Shown: in pieces, positions 43,146 through 52,915 of the stretch
Position numbering within the stretch: position 1 is the first letter of the stretch
How the letters are laid out: each line of letters starts with the position of its first letter
From: Variovorax davisae
GTDB lineage: Bacteria; Pseudomonadota; Gammaproteobacteria; Burkholderiales; Burkholderiaceae_C
Assembly (NCBI RefSeq): GCF_030316845.1
Contig: NZ_JASZYS010000023.1
Coordinates: 1-64,000 of the forward strand
Direction: 5' to 3'
DNA length: 64,000 nucleotides
Made by a program: the position numbers and the translations under genes
Notes under the pieces: model-generated
The model's input: only the letters and a program-made list of their open reading frames with translations
Databases searched by the model: none
Told to the model about the DNA's origin: nothing

Positions 43146-45438
43146 CAGGCGCTCCTTGCTGCAGTTCGCGCAGGCCCGCCAGCACTTTCTCGGGCGTGAT
43201 CGGCAGGTCGCGGATGCGCACGCCGATGGCGTCGTAGACCGCGTTGGCGATCGCCGGCGCGCCGGGCAGGATGGCGGTCTCGCTGGCGCCCTTGGCGCCG
43301 TAGGGGCCGTTCGGATCGTTCGACTCGACGATGCCGCCGCGCAGCATCGGCACCGCGTCGCTGGTGGCCATCGTGTAGTCGGCGAAGTTGCCGTTGGCCA
43401 TGCGGCCGTCTTCCAGCTGCAGCTGCTCGTAGAGCGCCCAGCCGATCGCCTGCACGGTGGCGCCGTTGGTCTGGCCGTGGATCGCCATCGGGTTCAGCGC
43501 CTTGCCGCAGTCGTCCGAGACGAAGCTGTCGACCAGCGTCACTTGGCCGGTCTCCGTGTCGACCTCGACCTCGACCGCCTGGGCGGCGAAGGAATAGGCC
43601 GGCGCGATGTTGCCGTAGACCTGGTCGTCGTGCATCTGGGTGCGGGCGTCCCAGCTGCCGCTGACCTGCAGGCCCTCGCCGCCGTGGCGCCAGACGTGCA
43701 GGCGGGCCAGTTCGGCCAGCGTGCAACGCCGCTCCGGCGCGGCGGCCACGCGCACCACGCCGTCGACGCATTCGAGCGCTTCGACCGGCACCTCGAGGCG
43801 GGTCGCGGCCAGCGCCGTCAGCTTGTCGCGTGCCATGCGCGCGGCCACGATGGCCGCGTTGCCGCCGGCAATGGTCACGCGCGAGGCCAGCGAGCCGATC
43901 GCGATCGGAGACGTGTCGGTGTCGGGCGGCACCACGTGGGTGTGCGCCAGCGGAATATCGAGCTCATGGGCCACGACCTGGCTCAGCATGGTCATCGCGC
44001 CCTGCCCCATGTCGGCCTCGCCGCTGTGGATGAAGACCCGGCCGTCCTCGTTGACCTTGACCACCACCGTCGAGCCGTCCCAGTTGCCGATCGTGCGGTT
44101 GCCGCTGACGTGCATCGCGGCCGCCATGCCCACGCCGCGGCGGCGGGCGCCTGTGCCCTTCGGCGCGGCGCGCTTGGCTTGCCAGCCGATGGCGTCGATC
44201 GCCTGGTCGATGCATTCCTTGAGGCCCGTGCTGCCGATCTGCCAGCCGTGGATCGAGGTCTCGCCGGCGCCTATCGCATTGAGCTTGTGGATCGCGACCG
44301 GATCGAGGCCGAGTTGCTCGGCCATGGTGTGGATGTGGCTGTTGAGCGCGAACAGCATCTGCGAGCCGCCGAAGCCGCGAAAGGCGCCGTGCGGCGGCGT
44401 GTGGGTGTAGACCAAGGTGGCGTGCGAGCGCACGTTGGGATTGCGGTGCATGTTGTCGCTGCGCATCGCGCTCACGTGCATCACCTCGGCCGCGAGGCCG
44501 CTGTAGGCGCCGCAGTCGGCCACGATGCGCACCTCTTTCGCGACGATCAGGCCGGCGCGCGTCATGCCGAGCTTGAGCGTGATGCGCTCGGGCACGCTCG
44601 AGGCCGCGGCCAGGAAATCCTCGAGCCGGTTGTTGACCAGCCGGACCGGCCGGCCCGTCTTGAGCGCGAGCAGGCCGGCGATCAGGCTGTTGGCGTCTTC
44701 GACCAGCTTGCCGCCGAAGCCGCCACCGGTGGTCGCCTGGTGCACCCGGATGCGCGAGATCGGCATCTCCAGCGCCGCCGCCAGCCGCAGCCGCGCCTGC
44801 GTCACCGACTGCGTCGAGGTCCAGACCACCAGCCGGCCGTCGGGTTCGAGCGCCGCGACCGTGGCCATCGGTTCCAGGTAGCCGGGGTACTGCGCATGCG
44901 TGGTGTAGGTGGCCTCGTGCACCAGGTCCGCCGATGCGAAGCCGGCGTCGGCGTTGCCGCGCTCGAAGCGGATCTCGTGCGAGACGTTGTTGCGCCCCGG
45001 GTGGACGCCGGGAGCTTCCTCGTCGAGCGCTTCGTCGGGCGTCAGGATCGCGGGCAGTTCCTCGTACTCGACCTGGATGTGGTCGAGCGCATCGCGCGCG
45101 ACCTCTTCGCTGACCGCGGCCACCGCGGCCACTTCCTCGCCGGCGAATCGGACCACGCCCTCGGCCAGGATGCGGCGCTCCTTGTGATGCACGCCCCACA
45201 TCGCGCGCGGCGCGTCGGTGCCGGTCAGCACCGCCTTGACGCCCGGCAGCGCCAGGGCTGCCGCAGTGTCGATCGCGACGATGCGCGCATGGGGATAGGG
45301 GCTGCGCAGCACGGCGCCGTGCAGCATGCCGGCGACCTTGAGGTCGCCCGCGTACTGGGCGCGCCCCAGCACCTTGGCGCGCGCAGTGACCTGCGGCACG
45401 TCCTGCCCCAGGGTGGACTGGTTCTTTCCCGATGTCAT
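43138..45438 (-). CDS. Molybdenum hydroxylase large subunit (xanthine-oxidase family, CoxL-like)
   Basis: 766 residues. The a/b hammerhead domain (about 15-125) is followed by the molybdopterin-binding domains. The active-site loop reads PPHGAFRGFGGSQ, as in xanthine-dehydrogenase-type enzymes, and lacks the Cys-containing VAYRCSFR loop of true CO dehydrogenase; the base Glu is in GAKGASE. The enzyme should hydroxylate an N-heteroaromatic, aldehyde or related substrate, not CO. Gene order large-medium-small-CoxG and a Bug-type binding-protein gene 10 bp upstream suggest uptake and oxidation of an aromatic or carboxylic compound. Cofactor (molybdopterin cytosine dinucleotide) is expected from family. 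Confidence 0.92.
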   Translation of the reverse strand: MTSGKNQSTLGQDVPQVTARAKVLGRAQYAGDLKVAGMLHGAVLRSPYPHARIVAIDTAAALALPGVKAVLTGTDAPRAMWGVHHKERRILAEGVVRFAGEEVAAVAAVSEEVARDALDHIQVEYEELPAILTPDEALDEEAPGVHPGRNNVSHEIRFERGNADAGFASADLVHEATYTTHAQYPGYLEPMATVAALEPDGRLVVWTSTQSVTQARLRLAAALEMPISRIRVHQATTGGGFGGKLVEDANSLIAGLLALKTGRPVRLVNNRLEDFLAAASSVPERITLKLGMTRAGLIVAKEVRIVADCGAYSGLAAEVMHVSAMRSDNMHRNPNVRSHATLVYTHTPPHGAFRGFGGSQMLFALNSHIHTMAEQLGLDPVAIHKLNAIGAGETSIHGWQIGSTGLKECIDQAIDAIGWQAKRAAPKGTGARRRGVGMAAAMHVSGNRTIGNWDGSTVVVKVNEDGRVFIHSGEADMGQGAMTMLSQVVAHELDIPLAHTHVVPPDTDTSPIAIGSLASRVTIAGGNAAIVAARMARDKLTALAATRLEVPVEALECVDGVVRVAAAPERRCTLAELARLHVWRHGGEGLQVSGSWDARTQMHDDQVYGNIAPAYSFAAQAVEVEVDTETGQVTLVDSFVSDDCGKALNPMAIHGQTNGATVQAIGWALYEQLQLEDGRMANGNFADYTMATSDAVPMLRGGIVESNDPNGPYGAKGASETAILPGAPAIANAVYDAIGVRIRDLPITPEKVLAGLRELQQGAPDA

Positions 45439-45448
45439 GGCGCAGCTG

Positions 45449-46441
45449 CTAGTCGGCCGACACGCCCAGGTCGCGGATCACCTTGCCCATCACCTCGTAG
45501 TCGGAGGCGTTGGTCTTGCCCAGCAGCTCGGGCGCGCCGCCCACGGGCAGGGCGCCGAAGGTGGCGAGCTTCTCGACCACTTCGGGCGACTTCAGGATCT
45601 CGTTGAACTGGGTGTTGAGCAGCTTCACCACGTCGGCCGGGGTGCCCTTGGGGGCGAAGAAGCCGTTCCAGGCGCCGACCACCACGTCCTTGTAGCCGGC
45701 CTCGGCCACGGTCGGCACGTTGGGCGCCAGTTTCGAGCGCTGGGCGTCGCCGATCGCCAGCGGCACCAGCCGGCCCTGCTGGATGTATTGCGTGACCGGG
45801 CCGAAGGTGACCCAGGCGGTGTCGACATGGCCGGCGACCACGTCGGTCACCGAGGGGCCGACGCCGCGGTAGGGCACGTGGGTGATCTTGACCCCGGCCT
45901 CGCGGTTCAGCCACTCGCCGAGGATGTGCATCGGCGAGCCGGCGCCGGGGCTGGCGTAGCTCAGCGGCTTGCCGGCCTTCACGCTCTTGATCATGTCGGG
46001 CACCGACTTGACGCCGGCCGCCGGGTTGGCAACCAGCACCAGCGGCTGGACCGCCGTCTTGATGATCGGCTCGAAGCCATGCAGCACGTCGTAGCCCGCG
46101 CTCGGCGACAGCTTCATGACCAGCGGCGCGGTGGTGAACGGGTTCGGCGTGAACAGCAGCGTGTAGCCGTCCGCCGGCGCCCGGCCGACGAAGTTGTTGC
46201 CGAGCGCGCCGCCGGCGCCGGGCTTGTTGTCGATGACCACCGGCTGCTTCAGGCGCTGCGACAGCTTGTCGGCGAACAGCCGCGCGATGGCGTCGGTGTC
46301 GCCGCCCGGCGGGTAGGACACCACGACGGTGATCGGCTTGCTCGGGTAGGCAGCGGCGGTCTGGGCTTGCGCGGCTCCCAGCGTGGCGGTGAGCGCGCCT
46401 GCGATGGCGGCGGTGACGAAGAGTCGGCGGGCGGATTTCAT
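45449..46441 (-). CDS. Bug/TctC-family periplasmic solute-binding protein
   Basis: 330 residues with a signal peptide (MKSARRLFVTAAIAGAL, cleavage after AQA near 26). The YPSKPITVVVSYPPGGDTDAIAR start, NKPGAGGALGNN block and ADGYTLL motif are standard for Bug proteins. They bind carboxylates, amino acids or aromatic acids; most are orphan receptors without adjacent TctAB genes, as here. A GGAG Shine-Dalgarno lies 7 bp before ATG 46441. It is the first gene of the minus-strand unit and the molybdenum hydroxylase follows after 10 bp, so it probably binds the enzyme's substrate. Confidence 0.9.
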   Translation of the reverse strand: MKSARRLFVTAAIAGALTATLGAAQAQTAAAYPSKPITVVVSYPPGGDTDAIARLFADKLSQRLKQPVVIDNKPGAGGALGNNFVGRAPADGYTLLFTPNPFTTAPLVMKLSPSAGYDVLHGFEPIIKTAVQPLVLVANPAAGVKSVPDMIKSVKAGKPLSYASPGAGSPMHILGEWLNREAGVKITHVPYRGVGPSVTDVVAGHVDTAWVTFGPVTQYIQQGRLVPLAIGDAQRSKLAPNVPTVAEAGYKDVVVGAWNGFFAPKGTPADVVKLLNTQFNEILKSPEVVEKLATFGALPVGGAPELLGKTNASDYEVMGKVIRDLGVSAD

Positions 46442-46550
46442 CGAGGGGCTCCAGCAAGACATGGGGACGGCAGGGGGATCCATCTGTTTGTTTCACATAT
46501 GGATCACTCTCCCATTAGAGAAACGCACCCTCGCATTTTTCTCTTTTTTG

Positions 46551-46592
46551 GTTGATGGATCAACTAGGCACAATAGCGTATTGACAAATCAA
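46551..46592. promoter_or_regulatory. Candidate MarR operators between Bug and MarR genes
   Basis: Two palindromes share the TTGA/TCAA core: GTTGAT-GG-ATCAAC (46551-46564) and TTGA-CAAA-TCAA (46581-46592), with centres 29 bp apart, nearly three helical turns. They lie in the 233-bp divergent region, 110-150 bp from the Bug start and 83-124 bp from the MarR start. Paired TTGA-type palindromes are typical MarR-family sites. Autoregulation and control of the hydroxylase operon are inferred. Confidence 0.58.
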
Positions 46593-46674
46593 CCACGATG
46601 CGCTGAACGGGTCTTTTCCGGCGTTCAATGAGACGATTCGCCCATTGCCCCTGCCGCGAGCGCGCGCGCCCGCC

Positions 46675-47241
46675 ATGACCATGCACCCCACCGAAGAACA
46701 AGAAGCGCCCCTGCCACGACCGGCTGCCGAGGGCGGATGCAGGCCGGACGCGTCGCCCTGGGCCGGTCTGGAGGAAGGCGGCGCCAGCCTGGCGATCGAC
46801 GATTTCCTGACCACCATGATGAGCCACGCCAGCAACGCGCTGCGCCGCGCCATCACCGTGCCCTACGCCGAGCAGGCCGGCCTGACGGTGTCGGAGTGGC
46901 GCATGCTGTCGGTGCTGGCCGAGGCGCGGCAGCTGCCTTTCATGGAGCTGGTGGCGCGCTCGGCGGCCGACAAGGCGCAGGTGAGCCGCACGCTGCGACT
47001 GCTCGAGAGCCGGGGATTGCTGTCGCTGCACGCCGAGCAGCTGGGCGCGCGCAAGTGGCAGACCTGCCGGATCAGCCCGCTCGGCCAGGCGCTCTACGAG
47101 CAGATCATTCCGCTGGCGCGCCAGCGGCAGGCGGCCGTGATCCGCCAGCTGAGCGCGGACGACCGGGTGGTGCTCTACCGCGCCCTCAAGACCCTGCGCC
47201 GCATCGGCGAGGCCGCCGCGGAAGGCCGCGACCCGAAGTGA
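46675..47241 (+). CDS. MarR-family transcriptional regulator
   Basis: 188 residues. A ~40-residue Pro/Glu-rich N-terminal extension precedes a MarR winged helix: AGLTVSEWRMLSVLAEARQL (helix 2), VARSAADKAQVSRTLRLLESRGLL (recognition helix) and an HAEQLGARKWQTCRISPLGQALY wing. MarR proteins are dimeric repressors released by small aromatic ligands, which fits a hydroxylase target. It diverges from the Bug-hydroxylase operon. ATG 46675 is used; ATG 46681 or a TTG at 46645 are alternatives. The gene ends 4 bp before the convergent GIY-YIG-like gene. Confidence 0.88.
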   Translation: MTMHPTEEQEAPLPRPAAEGGCRPDASPWAGLEEGGASLAIDDFLTTMMSHASNALRRAITVPYAEQAGLTVSEWRMLSVLAEARQLPFMELVARSAADKAQVSRTLRLLESRGLLSLHAEQLGARKWQTCRISPLGQALYEQIIPLARQRQAAVIRQLSADDRVVLYRALKTLRRIGEAAAEGRDPK

Positions 47242-47245
47242 GCGG

Positions 47246-47626
47246 TCAGGCCTGCCAGACGCCGTACCCGGCCGCGCGCAGCGCGATGCCGAGCTCGACT
47301 TCCATCTCGCGCGCCGCTTCATACGGCATCGGGTTGTACATCGCGTACAGCGCCGGCAGCAGGCGCAGGCCGTGGTCGCGCACGAAGCCGTTGGCCTGGA
47401 TGCCGGCCTTGTGCTTGTCGAAGCGCACGTCCGGGTCCAGCCCGGTCATGCCGACATAGACGAAGGGCATGCCCAGCCGGTAGTCGGGATTGGCGCGCCG
47501 GAAACGCGCCACGTTCCAGACCCGGTCGTCGAGCTCGACCACATAGACGTGGTGGTGATGGCGGCTGCGCGCCTTGCGGGCCGGCTTCGCCGGACCCGGC
47601 GCGGGTTCAGGTCTTGCGCTTGACAA
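47246..47626 (-). CDS. Small GIY-YIG-superfamily-like protein
   Basis: 126 residues. After a basic Pro/Ala/Lys/Arg-rich and His-rich N-terminus (about 1-26) comes VYVVELDDRVWN ... FVYVGMTGLDPDVRFDKHKAG, which matches the GIY...YVG core with the conserved Arg of GIY-YIG nucleases; a C-terminal Glu (EMEVELGIALRAAGYG) could complete the site. No other domain is present, as in UvrC-independent single-domain relatives. The start is TTG 47626, lying inside the end of the preceding GlsB-like gene (20-bp overlap). Nuclease activity is not assured. Confidence 0.68.
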   Translation of the reverse strand: MSSARPEPAPGPAKPARKARSRHHHHVYVVELDDRVWNVARFRRANPDYRLGMPFVYVGMTGLDPDVRFDKHKAGIQANGFVRDHGLRLLPALYAMYNPMPYEAAREMEVELGIALRAAGYGVWQA

Positions 47627-47855
47627 GTCCGTACAGGAACAACAGCACGATCGCCCCGACCACCGAGGCGATGAAGCCCGCGCCCTGGCCCGCCGTGTAC
47701 CAGCCCATGGCCTGGCCGAGGTAGGTCGCGATCAGCGAGCCGGCGATGCCGATCAGGGTGGTGATGATGAAGCCGGCCGAGTCGTCGCCGGGTTTGATCG
47801 CGCGCGCCACCAGGCCCGCGACGAAGCCGATCAGAATGGTCCAGACGATGCTCAT
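47607..47855 (-). CDS. GlsB/YeaQ/YmgE family membrane protein (transglycosylase-associated)
   Basis: 82 residues, almost wholly hydrophobic, with three membrane helices: IVWTILIGFVAGLVARAI, the Gly-rich GFIITTLIGIAGSLIATYLG and GAGFIASVVGAIVLLFLYGL. The IKPGDDSAGF turn and G-x-x-G-S-L-I motif are characteristic of this stress-related family, whose biochemical role is unknown. ATG 47855 is preceded by an AAGGACC ribosome site. Its 3' end overlaps the GIY-YIG-like gene. Confidence 0.88.
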   Translation of the reverse strand: MSIVWTILIGFVAGLVARAIKPGDDSAGFIITTLIGIAGSLIATYLGQAMGWYTAGQGAGFIASVVGAIVLLFLYGLVKRKT

Positions 47856-47992
47856 ACGGGTCCTTGGAGTGGTGGAGGCGGGCGCCGCGGCCAGGGCCGG
47901 CGGCGCCCGAATCGATGATAGCGGGCCGCGGCCGACAGCGCCTGTCGTCCAGCGCCCGCGTCCAACCGGCGGCGCTGCTATATAACTTGCGA

Positions 47993-48622
47993 ATGCTCGA
48001 AAAGCTCCCCGACCTGATCGGCCACGCCCTGCACGGCGTGCGCGCCGGCCTGGACGAAATCGCCTTCAACACCATCGGCCTGCGCGCCGGCATGGCCTCG
48101 ATCCGGGTCACCAGCCTGGCCTTCGTCGACCATGCGCCGCTGCCGGAGCGCTACACGGCCGACGGCGCCGGCCGCTCGCCGCCGCTCGAATGGGTCGGCG
48201 TGCCGGGCGACGCGGCCGCGCTGGTGCTGGTGGTGGAAGACGCCGATTCGCCGACGCCGCATCCGCTGGTGCATGCCCTGGTGGTCGACCTGCCCCCCGC
48301 CGACGGCAGCCTGCACGAAGGCGCCCTGCCGAGCGTCGACCATGAGGGCGACGGCAGCCACGCCGGCCTGAACTCCTACCTCCAGGCGGCCTGGCTGCCG
48401 CCCGATCCGCCGCCCGGCCATGGTCTGCACCGCTACGCCTTCCAGGTCTTCGCGCTCGGCACGGCGCCGTCGTTCTCGCCCCATCCGGGGCGCGACGAGG
48501 TGTTCGACGCGCTGCGCGCGCATGCCATCGCCAGCGGCCTGCTGATCGGCACCTGCGAACGGCCCGACGGGTCGATCAAGCTGCCGGACTCCATGCCCGC
48601 GGGTCCGCTGGTCGCCGGCTGA
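47993..48622 (+). CDS. YbhB/YbcL family protein (PEBP, Raf-kinase-inhibitor-like)
   Basis: 209 residues. The PEBP fold begins at about 40 (FVDHAPLPERYTADGAGRSPPLEW), with VVEDADSPTPHPLVHALVVDLP, the conserved Asp-x-Asp and Pro-His ligand-pocket residues, and ends with GLHRYAFQVFAL. An N-terminal ~35-residue helical extension is present. Role in bacteria is unknown; family members bind phosphate-like or small anionic ligands. A TATAAC lies only 9-14 bp before ATG 47993 and no Shine-Dalgarno is seen, so the mRNA may be nearly leaderless. Confidence 0.88.
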   Translation: MLEKLPDLIGHALHGVRAGLDEIAFNTIGLRAGMASIRVTSLAFVDHAPLPERYTADGAGRSPPLEWVGVPGDAAALVLVVEDADSPTPHPLVHALVVDLPPADGSLHEGALPSVDHEGDGSHAGLNSYLQAAWLPPDPPPGHGLHRYAFQVFALGTAPSFSPHPGRDEVFDALRAHAIASGLLIGTCERPDGSIKLPDSMPAGPLVAG

Positions 48623-48632
48623 CCGGCCCCGT

Positions 48633-49451
48633 TCAGGGCAGCGGCTGCGTATAGGCCGTCGCCAGCGGCAGCCGCGAGACCTCGCCCAGCAGCGCCGCCA
48701 GCTGGGTGGCGCTGGCGGCGACCAGCGCCCGGCCCTTGTCGGCACTCGCGGCGGCGGCGTTGCCGGCCGCGCCCGCGGGGTTGTAGTCCTCCATCGCCCA
48801 GCCCAGCTTCGCGCTGCGGCCGTTGCCGAGGATCGGGTAGTCGGCGGCGCGCTGGCGCGAGGTCGAGCCGAAGTCGCGCGCCGCGCCCATGGCGACCTGG
48901 CCGGGTGCCAGCGCCAGCATCATCGAGGTCTCCATCTCGCCGGCATGGACGCCGAAGCGGTGCTCGTCGGCGCTGAACTGTGCCCCGGCGTCGCCCAGCG
49001 GCAGGTTGAACCAGCTGCTGCTGTAGACGATCAGCCCGTGGGCCGCCCGCAGCTCGCGCGCCACGATGTCCATGGCGCCCGAATGCCCGCCGTGGGCGTT
49101 GAAGAGCACCAGCTTGCGCAGCCCGGCCCGGGCGACGCCGGCGCCGATCTCGCTCCAGAGCTGGATCAAGGTGGTGGAGGACAGGGTCAGCGTGCCGGGG
49201 AAGCGCGCGTGCTCGGGGCTCAGGCCGATCTGCTGGGTCGGCAGGAACAGCACCGGCAGCTCGGCCGGCAGCAGCGGCAGCGTGGCGGCGACGATGCCGT
49301 CGACCAGCGCCGAATCGACGCCCAGCGGCAGGTGCGGGCCGTGCTGCTCGGTGGCGCCCAGCGGCAGCACCGCGACCGTCGCGGCGGGATCGAGGGCGGC
49401 GAAATCGCGCGTCGTGAGCTGGGACCAGAAGCGGCTGGCAGGGGCTGTCAT
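48633..49451 (-). CDS. Creatininase-family amidohydrolase
   Basis: 272 residues with all family metal motifs: LPLGATEQHGPHLPLGVD (about 29-46; Glu, His and Asp ligands), NAHGGHSG (about 118-125) and HAGEMETSMMLAL (about 169-181; His and Glu). The family comprises creatininase, formamide hydrolases (MftE, FAPy deformylase) and unknowns, so only an amide-hydrolysing role is safe. Its ATG overlaps the stop of the LysR gene (ATGA), so regulator and hydrolase are co-translated. The gene converges with the PEBP gene 10 bp away. Confidence 0.88.
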   Translation of the reverse strand: MTAPASRFWSQLTTRDFAALDPAATVAVLPLGATEQHGPHLPLGVDSALVDGIVAATLPLLPAELPVLFLPTQQIGLSPEHARFPGTLTLSSTTLIQLWSEIGAGVARAGLRKLVLFNAHGGHSGAMDIVARELRAAHGLIVYSSSWFNLPLGDAGAQFSADEHRFGVHAGEMETSMMLALAPGQVAMGAARDFGSTSRQRAADYPILGNGRSAKLGWAMEDYNPAGAAGNAAAASADKGRALVAASATQLAALLGEVSRLPLATAYTQPLP

Positions 49452-50377
49452 GCGGCGATCTTAGGGCCAGTTTCCTGCGCCTGGAGCGCCGCGAACCTGA
49501 GCGCCAGGAAGTCCACCAGCGCCCGCACCCGTGCCGGCACGAAGCGGCCGCTCGGCAGCAGCGCATGCAGCGGATAGGGCTCGGTGTCCCAGTCGGGCAG
49601 CAGATGCACCAGGGCGCCCGAGGCGACGTCGCGCTGCAGGTCGAGCGCGGACTTCAGGGTGATGCCGTGCCCGGCCAGGGCCCATTCGCGCGCCAGCGAA
49701 GCATCGTCGACCACCCGGTCGCCGTCGACCCGGACCTCGGTCCAGTGGCCATGGCGGCCGAAGCGCCACAGCCGCTGGCGCCGGCCGCCGCGGTGGAAGG
49801 TGAGGCAGTTGTGCTGCAGCAGGTCTTGCGGCGTCTGCGGCGCCGGATGGCGGCGCAGGTAGTCGGGCGAGGCGCACAGCGCCGGCCGCGAGTCGGCGAG
49901 CCGCCGCGCCACCAGCCGCGAGTCGGCCAAGGGCCCGTAGCGCAAGGCGAGGTCGACCTCGTCGCGCATGACGTCGAGCGGGCGGTCGCCGACCGACAGC
50001 GCGAGTTGCAGGCCCGGGTGCAGCGCGAGGAAGTCGTCGAACCAGGGCAGCAAGGTGACCCGGGTCAGGTCCGACGGCGCCGCCAGCCGCACCGTGCCGA
50101 CCAGCGCGCCGCGATCGGCCTGCACCAGCGATTCGCCCTCGGCCAGCAGCTCGAAGGCGCGCACCGCGTAGTCGAGCAGGGTCTGGCCTTGGGGCGTCAG
50201 CCGCATGGCCCGGGTCGAGCGCTCGAACAGGCGCGCGCCGAGCTGCGACTCGAGCCGCTTGAGCGTCGCGCTGGCCGCCGCCGGCGTGATGCCGAGCGCC
50301 GCGGCGGCCGCCGTGAGGGTGCCGCCGCGGGCCGTGTGGACCAGCACCTGCAGGTCGGCGATATTTTCAATTTTCAT
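49448..50377 (-). CDS. LysR-family transcriptional regulator
   Basis: 309 residues: N-terminal winged helix (about 1-60; LTAAAAALGITPAAASATLKRLESQLGARLFERSTR) followed by the periplasmic-binding-protein-like effector domain (about 90-295). It belongs to the CrgA/AaeR-like branch often next to oxidoreductases. It diverges from the alcohol-dehydrogenase-type gene over an 85-bp gap and is followed in the same strand by the overlapping creatininase-family gene. It probably activates the dehydrogenase and controls its own operon. The effector is unknown. Confidence 0.9.
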   Translation of the reverse strand: MKIENIADLQVLVHTARGGTLTAAAAALGITPAAASATLKRLESQLGARLFERSTRAMRLTPQGQTLLDYAVRAFELLAEGESLVQADRGALVGTVRLAAPSDLTRVTLLPWFDDFLALHPGLQLALSVGDRPLDVMRDEVDLALRYGPLADSRLVARRLADSRPALCASPDYLRRHPAPQTPQDLLQHNCLTFHRGGRRQRLWRFGRHGHWTEVRVDGDRVVDDASLAREWALAGHGITLKSALDLQRDVASGALVHLLPDWDTEPYPLHALLPSGRFVPARVRALVDFLALRFAALQAQETGPKIAA

Positions 50378-50379
50378 TT

Positions 50380-50394
50380 GAAAGTGAAGCTTTC
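50380..50394. promoter_or_regulatory. Inverted repeat in the LysR/dehydrogenase divergent promoter
   Basis: GAAAG (50380-50384) and CTTTC (50390-50394) flank 5 bp, within T-x-N-x-A spaced sequence just before the LysR start (50377). It is a candidate LysR autoregulatory site. The 85-bp region is AT-rich relative to its surroundings. Confidence 0.35.
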
Positions 50395-50462
50395 CTTAGG
50401 CCTCTTATCAATTTCTGATTGCCACTCTACATTGCGCTTGTCGCAACGATCAAGGAAACCTC

Positions 50463-51473
50463 ATGAAAGCCGTCGGCTACCGCCAGTCCCTCCCCATCGA
50501 CAACCCCGCCGCGCTCGAGGACCTCGAGCTGCCGGCCCCGAGGCCGGGCGAGCGCGACCTGCTGGTGCGGGTGCGCGCGATCTCGGTCAATCCGGTCGAC
50601 ACCAAGGTGCGCCGCAATGCCGCCCCCGACGCCGGCCAGGCCAAGGTGCTGGGCTGGGACGCCGTCGGCACGGTCGAGGCGGTGGGCGGCGCCGTCACGC
50701 AGTTCAAGCCCGGCGACCGCGTCTACTACGCCGGCTCGATCGTGCGCCCCGGCGCCAACAGCGAACTGCACACGGTCGACGAGCGCATCACGGCGCTGGC
50801 GCCGCGCAGCCTCGACGACGCCCAGGCGGCGGCGCTGCCGCTGACCACCCTCACGGCCTATGAACTGCTGTTCGACCGCCTGGGCGTCCCGCAGGGCGGC
50901 GGCGCCGGCCAGACCCTGTTGATCGTCGGCGGCGCCGGCGGCGTCGGCTCGATCCTGATCCAGCTGGCGCGCCAGCTGACGCAGCTGCGCGTGATCGCCA
51001 CCGCCTCGCGTCCCGAAACCCGCGCCTGGTGCCTCGAACTCGGCGCCCACGCCGTGATCGACCATTCGAAGCCGCTGGCCGGCGAACTGAAGGCGGCCGG
51101 CATCGGCGAGGTCGAGATGGTGGCCAGCCTGACGCAGACCGGCCAGCACTACGCGCAGATCATCGAAAGCCTGCAGCCGCAGGGCCGGATGGCGGTGATC
51201 GACGACCTGCCGGTGCTCGACGCCATGGCCCTCAAGACCAAGTGCATCTCGCTGCACTGGGAAATGATGTTCACCCGATCGCGCTTCGAGACCGCCGACA
51301 TGGCGCGCCAGGGCGAACTGCTGGCCGAGGTGGCGCAGCTGGTCGATGCCGGCCGCATCCGCACCACGGCCAACGCCAGCTTCGGCACCATCAACGCCGC
51401 CAACCTGCGCCGGGCCCACGCGCTGATCGAGAGCGGGAAGGCGCAGGGGAAGGTGGTGCTGGCGGGTTTCTAG
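50463..51473 (+). CDS. Zinc-type alcohol dehydrogenase-like oxidoreductase (MDR superfamily)
   Basis: 336 residues of the medium-chain dehydrogenase fold without a catalytic-zinc cysteine set. Features are VNPVDTKVRRNAAP near 38, VLGWDAVGTVEAVGG near 60 and the Rossmann NADPH loop LLIVGGAGGVGSILIQLARQL near 155. It resembles YhdH/ZADH-type quinone- or enone-reducing relatives. ATG 50463 follows an AAGGAAA Shine-Dalgarno. It diverges from the LysR gene, suggesting induction by that regulator. Its TAG touches the stop of the next, convergent gene with no spacer. Confidence 0.88.
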   Translation: MKAVGYRQSLPIDNPAALEDLELPAPRPGERDLLVRVRAISVNPVDTKVRRNAAPDAGQAKVLGWDAVGTVEAVGGAVTQFKPGDRVYYAGSIVRPGANSELHTVDERITALAPRSLDDAQAAALPLTTLTAYELLFDRLGVPQGGGAGQTLLIVGGAGGVGSILIQLARQLTQLRVIATASRPETRAWCLELGAHAVIDHSKPLAGELKAAGIGEVEMVASLTQTGQHYAQIIESLQPQGRMAVIDDLPVLDAMALKTKCISLHWEMMFTRSRFETADMARQGELLAEVAQLVDAGRIRTTANASFGTINAANLRRAHALIESGKAQGKVVLAGF

Positions 51474-52817
<1,344 letters not shown>

Positions 52818-52915
52818 GGCGCCATCCTGCCCGCCGCGCATCGCCGCCGTTGTCGGCTGTGGGCGCTTTCGGGCGTGGTCCGGGTGCCCCGCGGCCGCGC
52901 CGCTACCATCGGGCC

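Noticed and set aside
43138..45438. True carbon-monoxide dehydrogenase
   Set aside because: The CO-specific Cys-containing active-site loop is absent; the loop is of xanthine-dehydrogenase type.
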